Shown: piece by piece, positions 10,264-20,584 of the stretch | How positions within the stretch are numbered: the first letter of the stretch is position 1 | Layout of the letters: each line of letters starts with the position of its first letter | Assembly: GCA_025617375.2 (NCBI GenBank) | Contig: JAMYGW020000005.1 | Coordinates: forward strand, 1,116,001 to 1,180,000 | Direction: 5' to 3' | Source of the DNA: Acarospora socialis | Taxonomy: Eukaryota; Ascomycota; Lecanoromycetes; Acarosporales; Acarosporaceae | Length of the DNA: 64,000 nt | Notes under the pieces: generated by a model | What the model was told of the DNA's origin: nothing | What the model saw: only the letters and a program-made list of their open reading frames with translations | Databases searched by the model: none | Translations under genes and position numbers: made by a program

Positions 10264-12273
10264 TCAGAAAAGCGACTTAACCTGATGCGGACTCCTCTTC
10301 ACCCACTCCGGCGGCGCAAAGTAATCCTTAACCTTCAGCCGGCCCTGGGTACCGAGCCTCTGCGTGGCGAACTTGATCCTGGTCCAGGTACCGGTGCGCA
10401 AGTCTCTGGCCGTGGCGGCCGAGATGGAATTCTGCTCCGACGACCGGGGCGGCGTCAGAGGCGTCAGTCCGGTGTGTAGCGGTTGCGTCGTGTCGCCGTT
10501 AACACGAACGGGCCGCACGGCAGTCGTGGCAGCGGCTGGGTTGCGATGATCGATGCTGGCTGAATCGGCGGGGTCGACGGTCCGGAGCGAGACCGTGTCG
10601 AAGCGGCTGTTCATGGTCGAGACGCTGGGCCGGGCCTCGATGGGTGCGGGCAAGTCCTCGGTCTTGGACGCGTGCCTTTCAACCTCTTCGCGCTCTTCGA
10701 ACGCGGCCATGACGGCTTCGCGGTCCCGCCAGATTCGTGGCGGCTTCTTGGTCATGACGGGCTTGAGGTACTCTTTGTACACCCACAAGGGTACCAGGAC
10801 TCCGTCGGGCCTGCGGTATTCGTTGAACGTCGCGTCGAGGCTTGTGAAGCGCGGTGCCGCCTTGACGAGCCCGCCTTCATGGGGGCTTTTATATTCCCAG
10901 TTCAATTGGGCCAGAGAAGCTGCTCGGCGGGCGTGGGTTTTGGCTGCGCAAGGGGCGGCGACAGCGGCATCAGGATCGCCGGAAGGTGTCCTGTGTTGAA
11001 CCAACCCTGGACCGATTTGTGCACGCTGGCAGTAGTCTTCGAAGTTCTCCAGCAACGTTACAGCGCACAAGGGAAGAAAGTTTAAGGAATCGTTAGGCTC
11101 GATGAGCATGAAACAGAGCTCTCTCTTCGCTCCAAGAAGCTTCTGACGAGCCCATTCGAGATCGGTAGAATCTGGCATGATGGACGACTCCACCGTTACT
11201 TTCGTGGATGGCCCAGACAGCTTCCGGCAAAAAGCCCAGCTGTCACCGAAAATCTGAAGGACCCTGTAAAGGCCGCCGAACACCATCTTAAACTGATCGG
11301 TCTTATCTTCTGCCGCAGTGAATGTGCTTGTTGCTCCAACACATACCACCAACGCTCCAGGCATGATTTGGATGTTCGCCTCGGAACGAACGTCGGAATA
11401 TGATCGGAGCAAATCTTTCCTGATCGTGTCCTGATACTCCTTTCCATCCGGCGCAGGTGGGATGGTTGCAAGCCAGGGTTTGACCATTTGGTTAATGAAC
11501 ATAGCTGGAGACAGATGACGAGACCCACCTCCGACAAAGGGCAATGGTTGGTCCGGACGCACTCGATTCACCACCAATTCGGATGTCAAAGGCAAAACTG
11601 TTTTCGATAGGACCTTATCCGTATATGACGCCTCTTCGACAGTGCCCCCAGGAGTCGTGATCTTAGAAAGTACTGCATCGTTTCCAGGCGTTGAGGTCTC
11701 AGCAGGGGTAGTATCCATAGCCATGTGGACGATCAATGGTTCCTGAGACATTACGCGGCCCATCTTCTCCAATTGATTGGCGTACGAGAGCTTGTGGGAG
11801 ACAACCCTACCAGACCACGGAAAGGCGTAATCGTAATCGTAATCAGGCTTGCCCATCTCGTGCCAGCCCTTGGTATCTTCAACCAATGCCTGAATGCTCC
11901 AGACAGGAGGACGCTGTGCGTACTCACCACGCCTACGTCGATGAACAAAAGAGCCGGCCGGAGATGGCGGGATCAGAACATCGCTCGTCGCATCGGAACA
12001 GCTCCGCGCTGGCGACGGATCAGGAACCAGAGTACCAGATGGGATGGGAGTCCTGCTCGGCGTACCGACCAAGGGCTTCCAGCGTGGGTGTTCACGCCAG
12101 TCGTTGTCCGTCGGAATGACAACCGGCATGCTGGCCTCGGGCATCGCGGTCAGGGAAGCAGTGTCCGGTGGTCCAATGGGGATCGGCTCAGCGGTCGTTG
12201 GGAATACCATTGGCTCGAACGGTATCTCGGTGCTGCCCGACGCGTCGCGATTGAATTTTGCTGTTTTGACCAT
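10264..12273 (-). CDS. Large fungal protein of unknown function, possible SH3-like core
   Basis: The product has 669 residues when read from the ATG at 12273 (MVKTAKFNRDASG). The frame is open 72 codons further upstream, but that part is rich in hydrophobic and aromatic residues and looks like translated leader. Residues 1-150 are Pro-rich and disordered with RRRR (about 115). A folded-looking middle (about 260-440) includes a stretch with alternating hydrophobics (ALVVCVGATSTF ... MVFGGLYRVLQIFGDSWAFC) that resembles a small beta barrel such as an SH3-like fold. The C-terminal 230 residues are again disordered, with a conserved-looking end KVKDYFAPPEWVKRSP. No catalytic motif is recognised. 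It is divergently arranged with the GST kappa gene and shares a 600-base promoter region. Confidence 0.6.
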   Translation of the reverse strand: MVKTAKFNRDASGSTEIPFEPMVFPTTAEPIPIGPPDTASLTAMPEASMPVVIPTDNDWREHPRWKPLVGTPSRTPIPSGTLVPDPSPARSCSDATSDVLIPPSPAGSFVHRRRRGEYAQRPPVWSIQALVEDTKGWHEMGKPDYDYDYAFPWSGRVVSHKLSYANQLEKMGRVMSQEPLIVHMAMDTTPAETSTPGNDAVLSKITTPGGTVEEASYTDKVLSKTVLPLTSELVVNRVRPDQPLPFVGGGSRHLSPAMFINQMVKPWLATIPPAPDGKEYQDTIRKDLLRSYSDVRSEANIQIMPGALVVCVGATSTFTAAEDKTDQFKMVFGGLYRVLQIFGDSWAFCRKLSGPSTKVTVESSIMPDSTDLEWARQKLLGAKRELCFMLIEPNDSLNFLPLCAVTLLENFEDYCQRAQIGPGLVQHRTPSGDPDAAVAAPCAAKTHARRAASLAQLNWEYKSPHEGGLVKAAPRFTSLDATFNEYRRPDGVLVPLWVYKEYLKPVMTKKPPRIWRDREAVMAAFEEREEVERHASKTEDLPAPIEARPSVSTMNSRFDTVSLRTVDPADSASIDHRNPAAATTAVRPVRVNGDTTQPLHTGLTPLTPPRSSEQNSISAATARDLRTGTWTRIKFATQRLGTQGRLKVKDYFAPPEWVKRSPHQVKSLF

Positions 12274-12872
12274 TGCGCTTGTAGTAGGATAATAGAAAGA
12301 CAAGTAATTGATCCAGCAAGTAGTTAAGCCAGTAGCATGTCTGAAGCGATACTGAGATGTAATGGCTGAAGCGTAGGCGTACTGGTGTAATAACATGTAA
12401 CGATGGAGATGATGAAGAAGACGAAAGAAAAAGTTGATTTGGAAGATACTGTAGAGGTGTACCAAGCTGAGTTCACAACAACACACCAATTTAGGAAAGG
12501 ACGACGCAGCAGCAGCTACCTACCCATTGTAGTTCGTATCAATCGCTGCAACAATGCCACTCATTACTGGAATAATGAGCAGCACAGTCAAGAGAATTAC
12601 AAAGGGATCAATGAAAATACACATCATGGACTCTGTAGATAGACCTAGCCACAGAGACCTGAAATGAGAGATGTCAGGAAGGAACGTAGGGCACAGAAGT
12701 CAGGAAGGGAATGTTGGATTATGTAATCACTACATTGACGCAGCTAATCGATGCATACCTAACGCCCTTTACTTTACACAACAACCTCGGCTGTTGATGA
12801 GTGATTGAGCAAACACCACCTTGGATTGAATAGAGGAGATCATTGTTCAATTCGAATATTGTATACACAATC
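12274..12872. other. Divergent promoter region
   Basis: This lies between the start of the minus-strand gene (12273) and GST kappa (12873). No gene is seen. It presumably drives both. Confidence 0.45.
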
Positions 12873-14077
12873 ATGGCGGAACCCAAGCTCACCCTTTTCG
12901 TTGACATAGTGAGCCCTTTTGCTTATTTGGCATTCTATATCACAAAGGTACGTAGGCTTTAAATCTCATGCGAGGCGCTTTACGATAAACAAACCCTTAA
13001 AAGTACATGCCTTATTGCTAGGAAATTTTAGATGTGTGTTGGTAAATCTTCTGTTGGATTAGGTTCTACGTGTTTTCCAGTTATTTGCAGTACTATGATA
13101 GACACCCTTGCAATAGCCCTAAAGTCCGTTGAGCGGTTTACTTGGCTATATCGACCTCACATATTTGAGCGCTCTTCTTCTTCACTTTCTGCGTCAGCAC
13201 AGAAACAATCTATCCCAGATATACAGGGCCAGACAAAGGCCACAAAGCAGCTAACGGACACAGCACTCCCCAGTCTTCAAACAATGTGACGTCTCCTACA
13301 TCCCCATCTTCCTTGGCGGCGTGATTAAAGCGACTGGGAACAAGGCTCCCATTGAGATCAAGAGTATAAATCTGGAGTCCTTACTCGGATCCAATAGTAC
13401 TGAAAGCATTCAGACAAAGACAAATGGATCGGCGTTGAGCGTCTCCGCCACGCGCGACAGTTCAATATACCGATCACCGAGAAGATGCCCGAAGGCTTTC
13501 CGCCGTCGACTTTGGCTGTAGCGGACATTCACTCCAATAAGGACTCCGACAGACTAACGTGATTCGTAGACGCAACGTGCCCTCTGCGCCTTGACACTGG
13601 TGAAACCCGAGAAGCTCTCGGACGCCCTCAGTGCACTCTATCAGGCATTCTGGGTTGACCGCAAGCCGGTACAGAAGCCCGACGAATTGCGATCCGTGCT
13701 GGTGAAGGCGCTCGGAGAGCAGCTAGCTAAAGAGGTTTTGGAACGGGTAAGTTGATCCCGTCCAGTACTGGCACACTGGTTAAGAAAGTCGTCCGCACAG
13801 AGCACCAGTGACGAAGCCAAGAAGCTGCTGGTGGCAAACACTGATAAAGCACTCGAAGAAGGCGCCTTTGGGTTGCCATGGTTTGTTGGTATGCCACCGG
13901 CGCGAATCAACTTGACTGGTAGGATAGTGTCACTGACTGATTGCAGCCACGAATGCGGAGGGGAAGAAGGAATGCTATTGGGGCTTCGATCACATCGGTC
14001 AAGTTGTCGACCATCTTGGGCTAGACAGACCGAATGTGGGAACTGCAAATGAACCGGGTTGGCGAGCGATGCTGTAG
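12873..14077 (+). CDS. Glutathione S-transferase kappa-like (DsbA-fold) protein
   Basis: Six exons join in frame: 12873-12947, 13264-13363, 13414-13517, 13570-13746, 13801-13888 and 13947-14077, giving 224 residues, the usual GST kappa length. The thioredoxin-like start carries FVDIVSPFAYL, where Ser14 occupies the catalytic Ser position of kappa enzymes. Family landmarks follow in order: YIPIFLGGVIKATGN, ITEKMPEGFPPSTLATQRAL, and LEEGAFGLPWFVATN with the cis-Pro (LPWF). The end is YWGFDHIGQVVDHLGL. Kappa enzymes conjugate or reduce with glutathione in mitochondria and peroxisomes; I see no clear targeting signal here. Introns 2-5 are 50-58 bases, while intron 1 is 316 bases. All junctions are GT-AG, with CTAAC or CTGAC branch sites in introns 3 and 5. 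Confidence 0.9.
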
Positions 14078-14309
14078 GTAGTGCATCAGGGACTCTGTTG
14101 GTGTAACTCTCACGTTGATATTGACCATGAATGGTCATAGTAGGCTCAAGACTTATTTCTGTGAGCGCTGTGTTACGAGTGTAATGCTCTTGCTAGAGTG
14201 ATTCCCGCCATTTGTGCCATTCCTAGCCTTTCGCAAAGAGCACGCAGCACAAACGCCAACTCATATACCAGTGCCGACCACCAAAGTTGCCCTCTAATAC
14301 TTAACAACC

Positions 14310-14884
14310 TTAACCGAATCTGGTCTCCTTATCCTTGATAGGCATCTCCTTCCCGGTTTGGCTCTTGTACTGACCGCGAAGAAAGTCGGAGATCTGCTCA
14401 TCCTTGGCTTGCTCGATAGCGGATTCGTTGTCCTGAGGTCCTTGGCCAAGAACGTATTGCTGAACCGCATCAACACCTATTATAGCAAATCTGATCAGTA
14501 ACTGGTCACGCATCATCATTCAGGGAAGAGCGCCACGAATAAGTATAGAGGTGCAAAGTGTATGCCGAAATACTCAACATATTGTGATCACCGGCATCCG
14601 CTTGGGAAGGGGGGAACACATGTCATAACAGCGAAAGCGTCTTCTCCAAGCATTGATAACACACCTTTGTCCAAGTAATCTTCGTTCTTCTCACTCTCCC
14701 TGCCACCACCAGCAGCGGAGTTGAACTTATCACCTAGGCTTCCGAGAAATCCACCACCGCCCTGCTTCTGTTCGGTTTGCTCGTTCATAGAACCTTGTTG
14801 GTTGCCGAAGCCTTGCTGGTTCCCAGGGTTTTGCTGATTATTGCCGCCCATGGCACCGCCGACGGCATTTCTAAGTGCGTCCAT
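14310..14884 (-). CDS. Small Gln/Gly-rich stress-type protein (DDR48-like annotation in fungi)
   Basis: Two exons, 14665-14884 and 14310-14476, give 128 residues; the intron is 14477-14664 (188 bases). The N-terminal half is low complexity: NNQQNPGNQQGFGNQQ, then GGGGFLGSLGDKFNSAAGGG. The C-terminal half is charged and conserved-looking: SEKNEDYLDKGVDAVQQYV, then QAKDEQISDFLRGQYKSQTG and KDKETRFG at the end. I recall relatives annotated in fungi as DNA damage-responsive protein 48-like or as conserved stress proteins; no biochemical role is established for them. The protein should be hydrophilic and partly disordered, and a chaperone-like stress role is inference. It is divergent from the CobW gene at 15416. 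Confidence 0.7.
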
Positions 14885-15415
14885 TTTGTTTGAGTAGTCG
14901 CTTGACGAGTGTTGTTTACTAACAGATCATCAATCTCTGGCTCGACCGAGGTTAACAGTGCCCACTCTCGACTCACTGAGCTTTGATTCAGAAGAGTATG
15001 ATCCAGGAATACTTTGATGAGGAATGAAGTTTTTATAGGGAGAGAATGGAACACCTCGCCGTAAAGTGAATGGTACAAATGACGTAGTGAGGAGGGGCAG
15101 TGTTTCAAGTTGTTGTTCAGGTTTCCATCTCTCTGCTTGGCCAACATCTTGGCGCTACTTCCACGTCATTCCTGCCCCAATGGATTCTGTGTACAGAGTA
15201 CATACATTGTACAACTGGGAAGGGACGAGGCAGAAATACCCTGGTGTAAGAGCAAGTCCGTATGAACGCGACAGGAGGTCTATTGGCGTGTTGATCAACC
15301 TCGTAGTGGGGCTGTCACATCTCGGCAGCATCCGAACCGCCATCATCAAACTGACTCGGACATGTAACTCACAAAGAAATAAGCACTAATTCAAGCCAGA
15401 TCTCCAACTTTCACC
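14885..15415. other. Divergent promoter region
   Basis: This lies between the small stress-type gene (minus) and the CobW gene (plus). No gene is supported; short frames here have no coding character. Confidence 0.45.
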
Positions 15416-16576
15416 ATGGCACTGATACCAATAACCATCATCACCGGTTTTCTAGGCAGCGGCAAAACTACCCTCATCCTCAACCTCATACCCCAGCTTC
15501 CAAAGACCTACAAGCTAGCCCTACTCAAGAACGAGTTCGGAGACCTAGCCATAGACTCGCAGCTAGCATCTTCATCTGCAATATCCGGTGTGCAGGAACT
15601 CCTCAATGGATGCATATGCTGTAACCTGGTCGGCCAGCTCGGCGACGCCCTCGACACTCTCCGCAGGGATGTCGTACCGGACCGGATCATAATTGAAACC
15701 AGTGGCAGCGCGTTCCCGGCCACCTTGGCCATGGAAGTGAACAGGCTGGGAAACGAGACGGGAAACTACGTGCTGGACGGAGTAGTGGTAGTGATCGATG
15801 TTGAGAATTGGCAAGGTTACGACGACACGAGCTATACAGCGAAACTACAGGCGCGGTATACGGACCTGATTGTCTTCAACAAGTGGGAACATGTTGACGA
15901 GAGGAGATTCGATGAGTGTCTTGACCGAGTCGGTGACCTTGAGTTGGAAGTCCCGTGGGTGAAGTCAGACAAGGGACGGGTGGGTAAGGATGTCATACTG
16001 GGCGTTGATGGAGGTCTAGCTAAAGAGTTGAGCCTTGACCAAAGTCATACGGGAGATCATGATCACGGTACACATGACCACAAGAACGACCATCAAAGCG
16101 AGGTGGAAGTACTCTCGGTCACCCTTTCAGCCCCATCCGAATCGTCAGCATCAATCGACCTGTCGTCCCTGGACTCCTTCCTTCGCTCCGCTCCAAAAGA
16201 CGAAATCTACCGAATCAAAGCCATTCTGACAGCTTCAAAGCCACCTCCTTCATCCGACAACACTATCTCAACAGCACAAGCAGACCAACACGCACAGCCA
16301 GAGCAATATATTCTCAATTGGGCGTTCGGCAGGTGGACTTTCACCCCACTGATAACAGCCAGTCTGCAAGGCGACGGGTCAAGAACATTACCCACACCTC
16401 CGGACAGTACACCTGACTCTCCATCTTCAGCTCCGGATACGCAGGTTCTGCGGATGACCATTATACTGGCGCGCTATGAGGCCGATAAATGGAAGAAGCG
16501 TATTGAATCCGGGGAGTTGATACGGTTAGAACCTGGAGAGGCTCAAGCATCGCTGAAAATAGAACGGGTGCTATGA
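15416..16576 (+). CDS. CobW/G3E-family GTPase, putative metal chaperone
   Basis: The product has 386 residues and no intron. The P-loop GFLGSGKTT is at residues 11-19. The metal-binding CxCC motif is at 66-69 (NGCICC), IIETSG serves as the switch region near 90, and NKWE near 159 is the variant of the guanine-specificity NKxD. A His/Asp-rich stretch at about 211-228 (HTGDHDHGTHDHKNDHQ) looks like a metal-binding linker. The C-terminal CobW_C domain follows, ending in a beta-rich part (YILNWAFGRWTFTPL). Family members insert or deliver zinc, cobalt or iron using GTP. The N-terminal CPEL motif that lets ZNG1 bind methionine aminopeptidase is absent, since the P-loop begins at residue 11, so this is probably a different fungal branch. 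Its metal and client are unknown. Confidence 0.85.
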   Translation: MALIPITIITGFLGSGKTTLILNLIPQLPKTYKLALLKNEFGDLAIDSQLASSSAISGVQELLNGCICCNLVGQLGDALDTLRRDVVPDRIIIETSGSAFPATLAMEVNRLGNETGNYVLDGVVVVIDVENWQGYDDTSYTAKLQARYTDLIVFNKWEHVDERRFDECLDRVGDLELEVPWVKSDKGRVGKDVILGVDGGLAKELSLDQSHTGDHDHGTHDHKNDHQSEVEVLSVTLSAPSESSASIDLSSLDSFLRSAPKDEIYRIKAILTASKPPPSSDNTISTAQADQHAQPEQYILNWAFGRWTFTPLITASLQGDGSRTLPTPPDSTPDSPSSAPDTQVLRMTIILARYEADKWKKRIESGELIRLEPGEAQASLKIERVL

Positions 16577-17044
16577 GTACTGCGACGATACGCACGTCGT
16601 TCCCATCAAGTACCAGTCGATAGAGGCAGACGTGTTAGGTTACTCTTATAGAAGCTGATTAGAAAGAGCTTAGGTAGCTTCTGTTGGCAGATTTAGGACG
16701 AAAAATAGACGTATTACTAGACTTATATTAGATGAGGAAAATCTAGTGTGATTATTATATGCGAATATAGCTTTCAAGATCACTTGCTATGCGACAAGGC
16801 GTTAAGATTCTCCCCGTTCCAGAGATCATGTCGACGCCACAACGAAACGGCAGCCGTTATACCTACCCGACTTTCCAGAAGATCTAATGCTTTAGCATTC
16901 AAGCCAGAGTCTGAACTCAGCTACCTTGGCGCCTTGAACCTCCAGCCACGCCTCCTCCCAACCGATTCTACGCCTCTTGCGATACAATGCGCTGTCATCC
17001 GTAAGTCATTTGTTGCGCCATGATCGGAACCCTATGATTGAACA
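16577..17044. other. Convergent intergenic region
   Basis: This holds the 3' flanks of the CobW gene and the minus-strand gene ending at 17045. An AT-rich patch lies at about 16690-16770. No gene is seen. Confidence 0.45.
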
Positions 17045-18430
17045 TTATAACTTCGGCTCCGACCCTGAAGTGTGGTGACCGAAATGTGGTAGTTGCGCCG
17101 GAATGAAACTCTGGTCTTGTGTCTCTTCGGATTTGTCTGATGCTAATTGTGTGGTTATTGGTTCGGCATCTGGCGCCCCTGGTTCGGTTGCTGGTGGCGT
17201 TATCTCCTCGACCGAGGTTATGGGACCCGGTTTTGATTCCTGTATCGAAGACTGCCTGTTAGTCAGAGCAGCGAACTTGATTGAAGGGTGTGGTATGGAA
17301 TATACCGTCATGTCCTCTTGCGTGCTGCTTAAGCCCCGCTGTAATGCCAGTCGTTGCGCCGCCTGCCTCTTCTTCTCGATTCCCTCTTCTTCTTCTCGGT
17401 GCACTCTATCCTCCTCCTGTTTGAGATCGGTCAAAGATGGTACATCTGATTCGACCAGGTCTTGGAGGTTCGGTGGCTGCTCTGTAGACGCTTCGCTCCC
17501 TCGCCAATTCTTCCCTGTACTTCGGGTCTCCCTCGACGACGTGGTTTTGGTAGAAGTCCTAGAGCCCACGACCCGCTTTCCGGAAGAGTTTCTGCCGCTA
17601 CCGTGATCGTCGGGTGCGGTGCCATTCATCCGCCTCTCCAGAACCATTGCGAACTCGTCGTCCAGAGGGACGGCGTCATCTTCATCCTCACTAGGAAACA
17701 GATCACCACGAGAGCTCAGAGAGTTAGTTGTGGATCGCGACGTGGACGTGCCACTTCTGTTCCTCCTATGCTTCTTCGCCCGTGCTTCCTCGCCGCTCTC
17801 ATCTGTCTCTTCAATAAGTGGGTCTGCCTCCACCTGCCGTCGTCGTCCGGCTCCAGGGCGCTCCTGTAAATCTGACGCGGATGGCTTGTATCGCACCCCT
17901 CGACCGCCAATCTTCCATGGGAGCCGTTCCAGAAACCCGAACATTGAGGTCCTAGGTATTATCGTCGGGTCCGGACCGCCGTCGTTGGACAAGACAGTAC
18001 TTCTACCTTTGCCGCTCGTTATCCTTGTTTCTCCCCTCCGCGACCCATAGCTCATCGTTCTTTGCTTCCTTGGTTGATCAGCATGCCCGTCCCGTTCTCC
18101 AGACCCCGCCAGTAACCTGTCGAGCTCGTCATTTCCCCACCCCAATAGTCCGTCACCAGCACCATCATCATCATCCCAGTCATCGTAGAAGTCGAAATTC
18201 AACTCAGCCCTCCCTCTGCCTCGGCCTCGACTGCGTCGCAGGCGCTCTTCTCGTGCTGGGAAGCATGGTGCGCAACTAGCTTCGAGGCATGTACGGACAC
18301 CGGAGAGGCATGGGTTGACGTAATTGTGAGAGAATGTGAAGAGGTTGACTTGCGCTGATTCATTGGCCGACTCAAGGTTTTGTGAGATCTGGTTGAGGGT
18401 CTGACGGATCCGCGGGTCGTTCCGGCGCAT
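17045..18430 (-). CDS. Disordered charged fungal protein, function unknown
   Basis: The product has 461 residues in one exon. The N-terminal 65 residues look helical and contain a Cys cluster (CLSGVRTCLEASCAPC, about 41-56). Then come an Arg/Gly stretch (RRSRGRGRGR), an acidic run (DFYDDWDDDDGAGD), and a longer basic, Ser-rich disordered body. The segment SMFGFLERLPWKIGGRGVRYKPSA (about 161-184, here in part) looks like a conserved linear motif. A coiled, Glu-rich helix follows at about 345-375 (EEDRVHREEEEGIEKKRQAA). I do not recognise a named family. The composition suits a scaffold or regulatory protein with several phosphorylation sites. Similar orphans occur widely in filamentous ascomycetes as far as I recall; no function can be given. 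Confidence 0.6.
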   Translation of the reverse strand: MRRNDPRIRQTLNQISQNLESANESAQVNLFTFSHNYVNPCLSGVRTCLEASCAPCFPAREERLRRSRGRGRGRAELNFDFYDDWDDDDGAGDGLLGWGNDELDRLLAGSGERDGHADQPRKQRTMSYGSRRGETRITSGKGRSTVLSNDGGPDPTIIPRTSMFGFLERLPWKIGGRGVRYKPSASDLQERPGAGRRRQVEADPLIEETDESGEEARAKKHRRNRSGTSTSRSTTNSLSSRGDLFPSEDEDDAVPLDDEFAMVLERRMNGTAPDDHGSGRNSSGKRVVGSRTSTKTTSSRETRSTGKNWRGSEASTEQPPNLQDLVESDVPSLTDLKQEEDRVHREEEEGIEKKRQAAQRLALQRGLSSTQEDMTVYSIPHPSIKFAALTNRQSSIQESKPGPITSVEEITPPATEPGAPDAEPITTQLASDKSEETQDQSFIPAQLPHFGHHTSGSEPKL

Positions 18431-18661
18431 TGTCGTTGCTTACCGCCGGTGAGAAGCGTGGGCTGAATGTCAGTACGATTATTTACTTCGTACACAGTCG
18501 AACGCTCTTTGTAATGACTGAATGCATTGACATTAGGTGAGTCTTGAACGCACAAGGAGTCTAGCCTCAAGCTGACAGCTGGATACAATATCTTGTGTCT
18601 TGGTAAGCCGTGAATGATGATGCCGTTCAAGACAGCTGTAGGATGAACGTTAAAGTTACGC

Positions 18662-19107
18662 TAACGTATTAGCCGGTTACTCGAGCCAGCCATCTAAGCG
18701 AGCCACCTCAAAATCCCATACAAATCACAAATAATTCAAAATTCAACAACTTCATAATATCAACTTCAGAATGTCTGAAATTTAGTTATATGATAAAAAT
18801 TAATATAATTTTACATATAAACAACAGTGAGAAGCTTAACATCTATTATGTAGAATAAAATATGAATATTTCATAAAATACTGTAAATAACACTACTCTG
18901 TATTATCAACTTACTTTATAGAATAAATAATGATTCATATTGTGAATAATATATATATAGATGATTTCTACAATCATTTAACAGTCTAAATTTCTAGATT
19001 TATATATGAAAGTTGTGAAGTTATAGCATTTCAAAAATTCTGATTTTTACAGGGTTTTTTTGATGGCTCGCCTAGACGGCTGGCTCGAGTAACCGGCTAA
19101 TACGTTA
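18662..19107. mobile_element. MITE with 44-base terminal inverted repeats, TA target site (Tc1/mariner-pogo type)
   Basis: The left end (18662-18705) reads TAACGTATTAGCCGGTTACT and continues with CGAGCC-AGCC. The right end (19064-19107) is its reverse complement with only about two differences. Both ends carry TA at the outer edge (18662-18663 and 19106-19107), consistent with a TA target duplication. Beyond the strict repeat the arms keep partial similarity for another 60 or more bases, so the whole element could fold on itself. The 350-base interior is very AT-rich and has no open frame, so this is a non-autonomous element moved by a transposase coded elsewhere. The TA site and ACG end point to the Tc1/mariner superfamily, perhaps the Fot1/pogo branch (inference). 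High arm identity suggests fairly recent insertion. Confidence 0.9.
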
Positions 19108-19470
19108 ATCCCCGCTGGATCTCGGCTAGATCTAAGCGAAGCATCACGGCCGAGGCCAGTGGACAGAAATGATGGCATACCCAAATGAGCACACACTGAA
19201 TTTCTCCCTTTCACAGTAAGGTATGATGAAGTGACGCATGACAACAGAAAAAACAACACCTTATTTCTGCAACTAGACTTTCAGTGTACTCTCAAATGAG
19301 TGTATTACTGAACGCATTGCAACAACTGTTGTTGATGCTGTCTAGACAGATTCTCTGTATAAAATGCCGGTTAAGGCTTTGCCGCGACCTCTGTCCTCTA
19401 GCCTCGGGCATCCTCATGTTGATCCCCCGATAGAGATTGGCTCCTCTTTGCGCTCAGGCTAACTGTCCAG
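19108..19470. other. Promoter region of the methyltransferase gene
   Basis: No gene is seen between the MITE and the ATG at 19471. The MITE inserted about 360 bases upstream of that start. Confidence 0.4.
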
Positions 19471-20584
19471 ATGGTCCACTATATCAGATTCCTTAAGCTG
19501 CCAAAGGTTATACAGCGTGACGGGGAGATTGCAGTCAGAGCACTCATAACAATTACCACCGACCTTGGGGAGTCATTCTTCGATGGCCGACTCACACTTG
19601 CTGCCTCCATAAGGAGCGCAGATCCCAACTTAGTGTACCTGCAAAGGCCATATAGATGGGACCCACAGAGGCGCACCTTAGATCTTGAGCTAACTCTCAA
19701 GACGAAAGATGTCGTCTGGCCTGTACGGCTTCATGTCGGCCCCGCAGATGGTGAACCTATTGCCTCTATTGGTCCCGAGCGGATTCCTGCGGTTGTGTCT
19801 ATATGGAGTGATTACTTGAGCATTTCGGGCCCGGTAATCGGATCTCACCTTGTGGAAAGAGTATTTGAACTTGTTGATCGAAGCCTCTTACATATCTGGG
19901 AGGCATCTACCGAGAGCATTCCTCGACACATTTGGTAAAACCCACCGCATATTGAAGGGCGTCAAGCTAATTTGTCCCAGGGACGCCGGGCTTACCCTCG
20001 TTGCTCACCTCGATCGTATATTGACTCAGAAAGCTGACAAAGATGTACTACACCAAGTTCTGAGGGCGGCATTGTCAAGGAAGGTCGCGGTCATAGAACT
20101 CGGCAGTGGTTGTGGTATCGTTGGCATTGGTCTTGCTCAGCTGATTCCGAATTGCCAGGTTCTCCTGACAGACCTTCAGGAAGCCGAAGAAATCATATCA
20201 CGCAACATTGAGGCTTCAACCCTTCCCGAGTCTTCCAGCGTAAGCTTCCACGTCCTAGACTGGGAGGCGCCAATACCAGCATCTGTCGCCGGCAAACACT
20301 TCGACCTTATACTAGTCTCGGATTGCACCTACAACTCTGATAGCATTCCAGTGTTAGTCAAAACGCTCTGTGATCTGGTGGAGAGATCACCCGGAGCAGT
20401 TGTGGTGGTATCAATGAAAGTTCGACACGCAAGCGAGCAGGCCTTTTTCGAATTGATGGATGATTGCCGACTTGATATACTTGACCACACCACTATCCCT
20501 CTACCAAACATGCAAAGCTCTGAGGCCGGGGAAGGGAACAATATAGTGCACATTTACGCCTTCGGATCAGGCAGAAATGGCTAG
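19471..20584 (+). CDS. Family-16 (METTL21-like) protein methyltransferase
   Basis: Exons 19471-19934 and 19981-20584 (46-base intron, GTAAAA...CCCAG) give 355 residues. The junction rebuilds SIPRHIW-DAGLTLVAHLD, the typical family start of the methyltransferase core (RHIWDAG). S-adenosylmethionine motif I is VIELGSGCGIVGIGLAQ (about 198-214). An acidic residue ends the next strand (LLTDLQEA), and the post-II DxxY signature is present as SDCTYN. Members methylate lysines on chaperones, elongation factors and ribosome-associated proteins in the cytosol. The 150-residue N-terminal domain, beta-rich (VHYIRFLKLPKVI, VVWPVRLHVGP), is typical of a fungal subgroup. The substrate cannot be read from sequence. 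A MITE sits just upstream. Confidence 0.85.

Noticed and set aside
18720-19060. AT-rich interior of the MITE as a possible centromere- or mitochondrial-derived fragment
   Set aside because: The flanking inverted repeats and TA ends explain it as a transposon interior.
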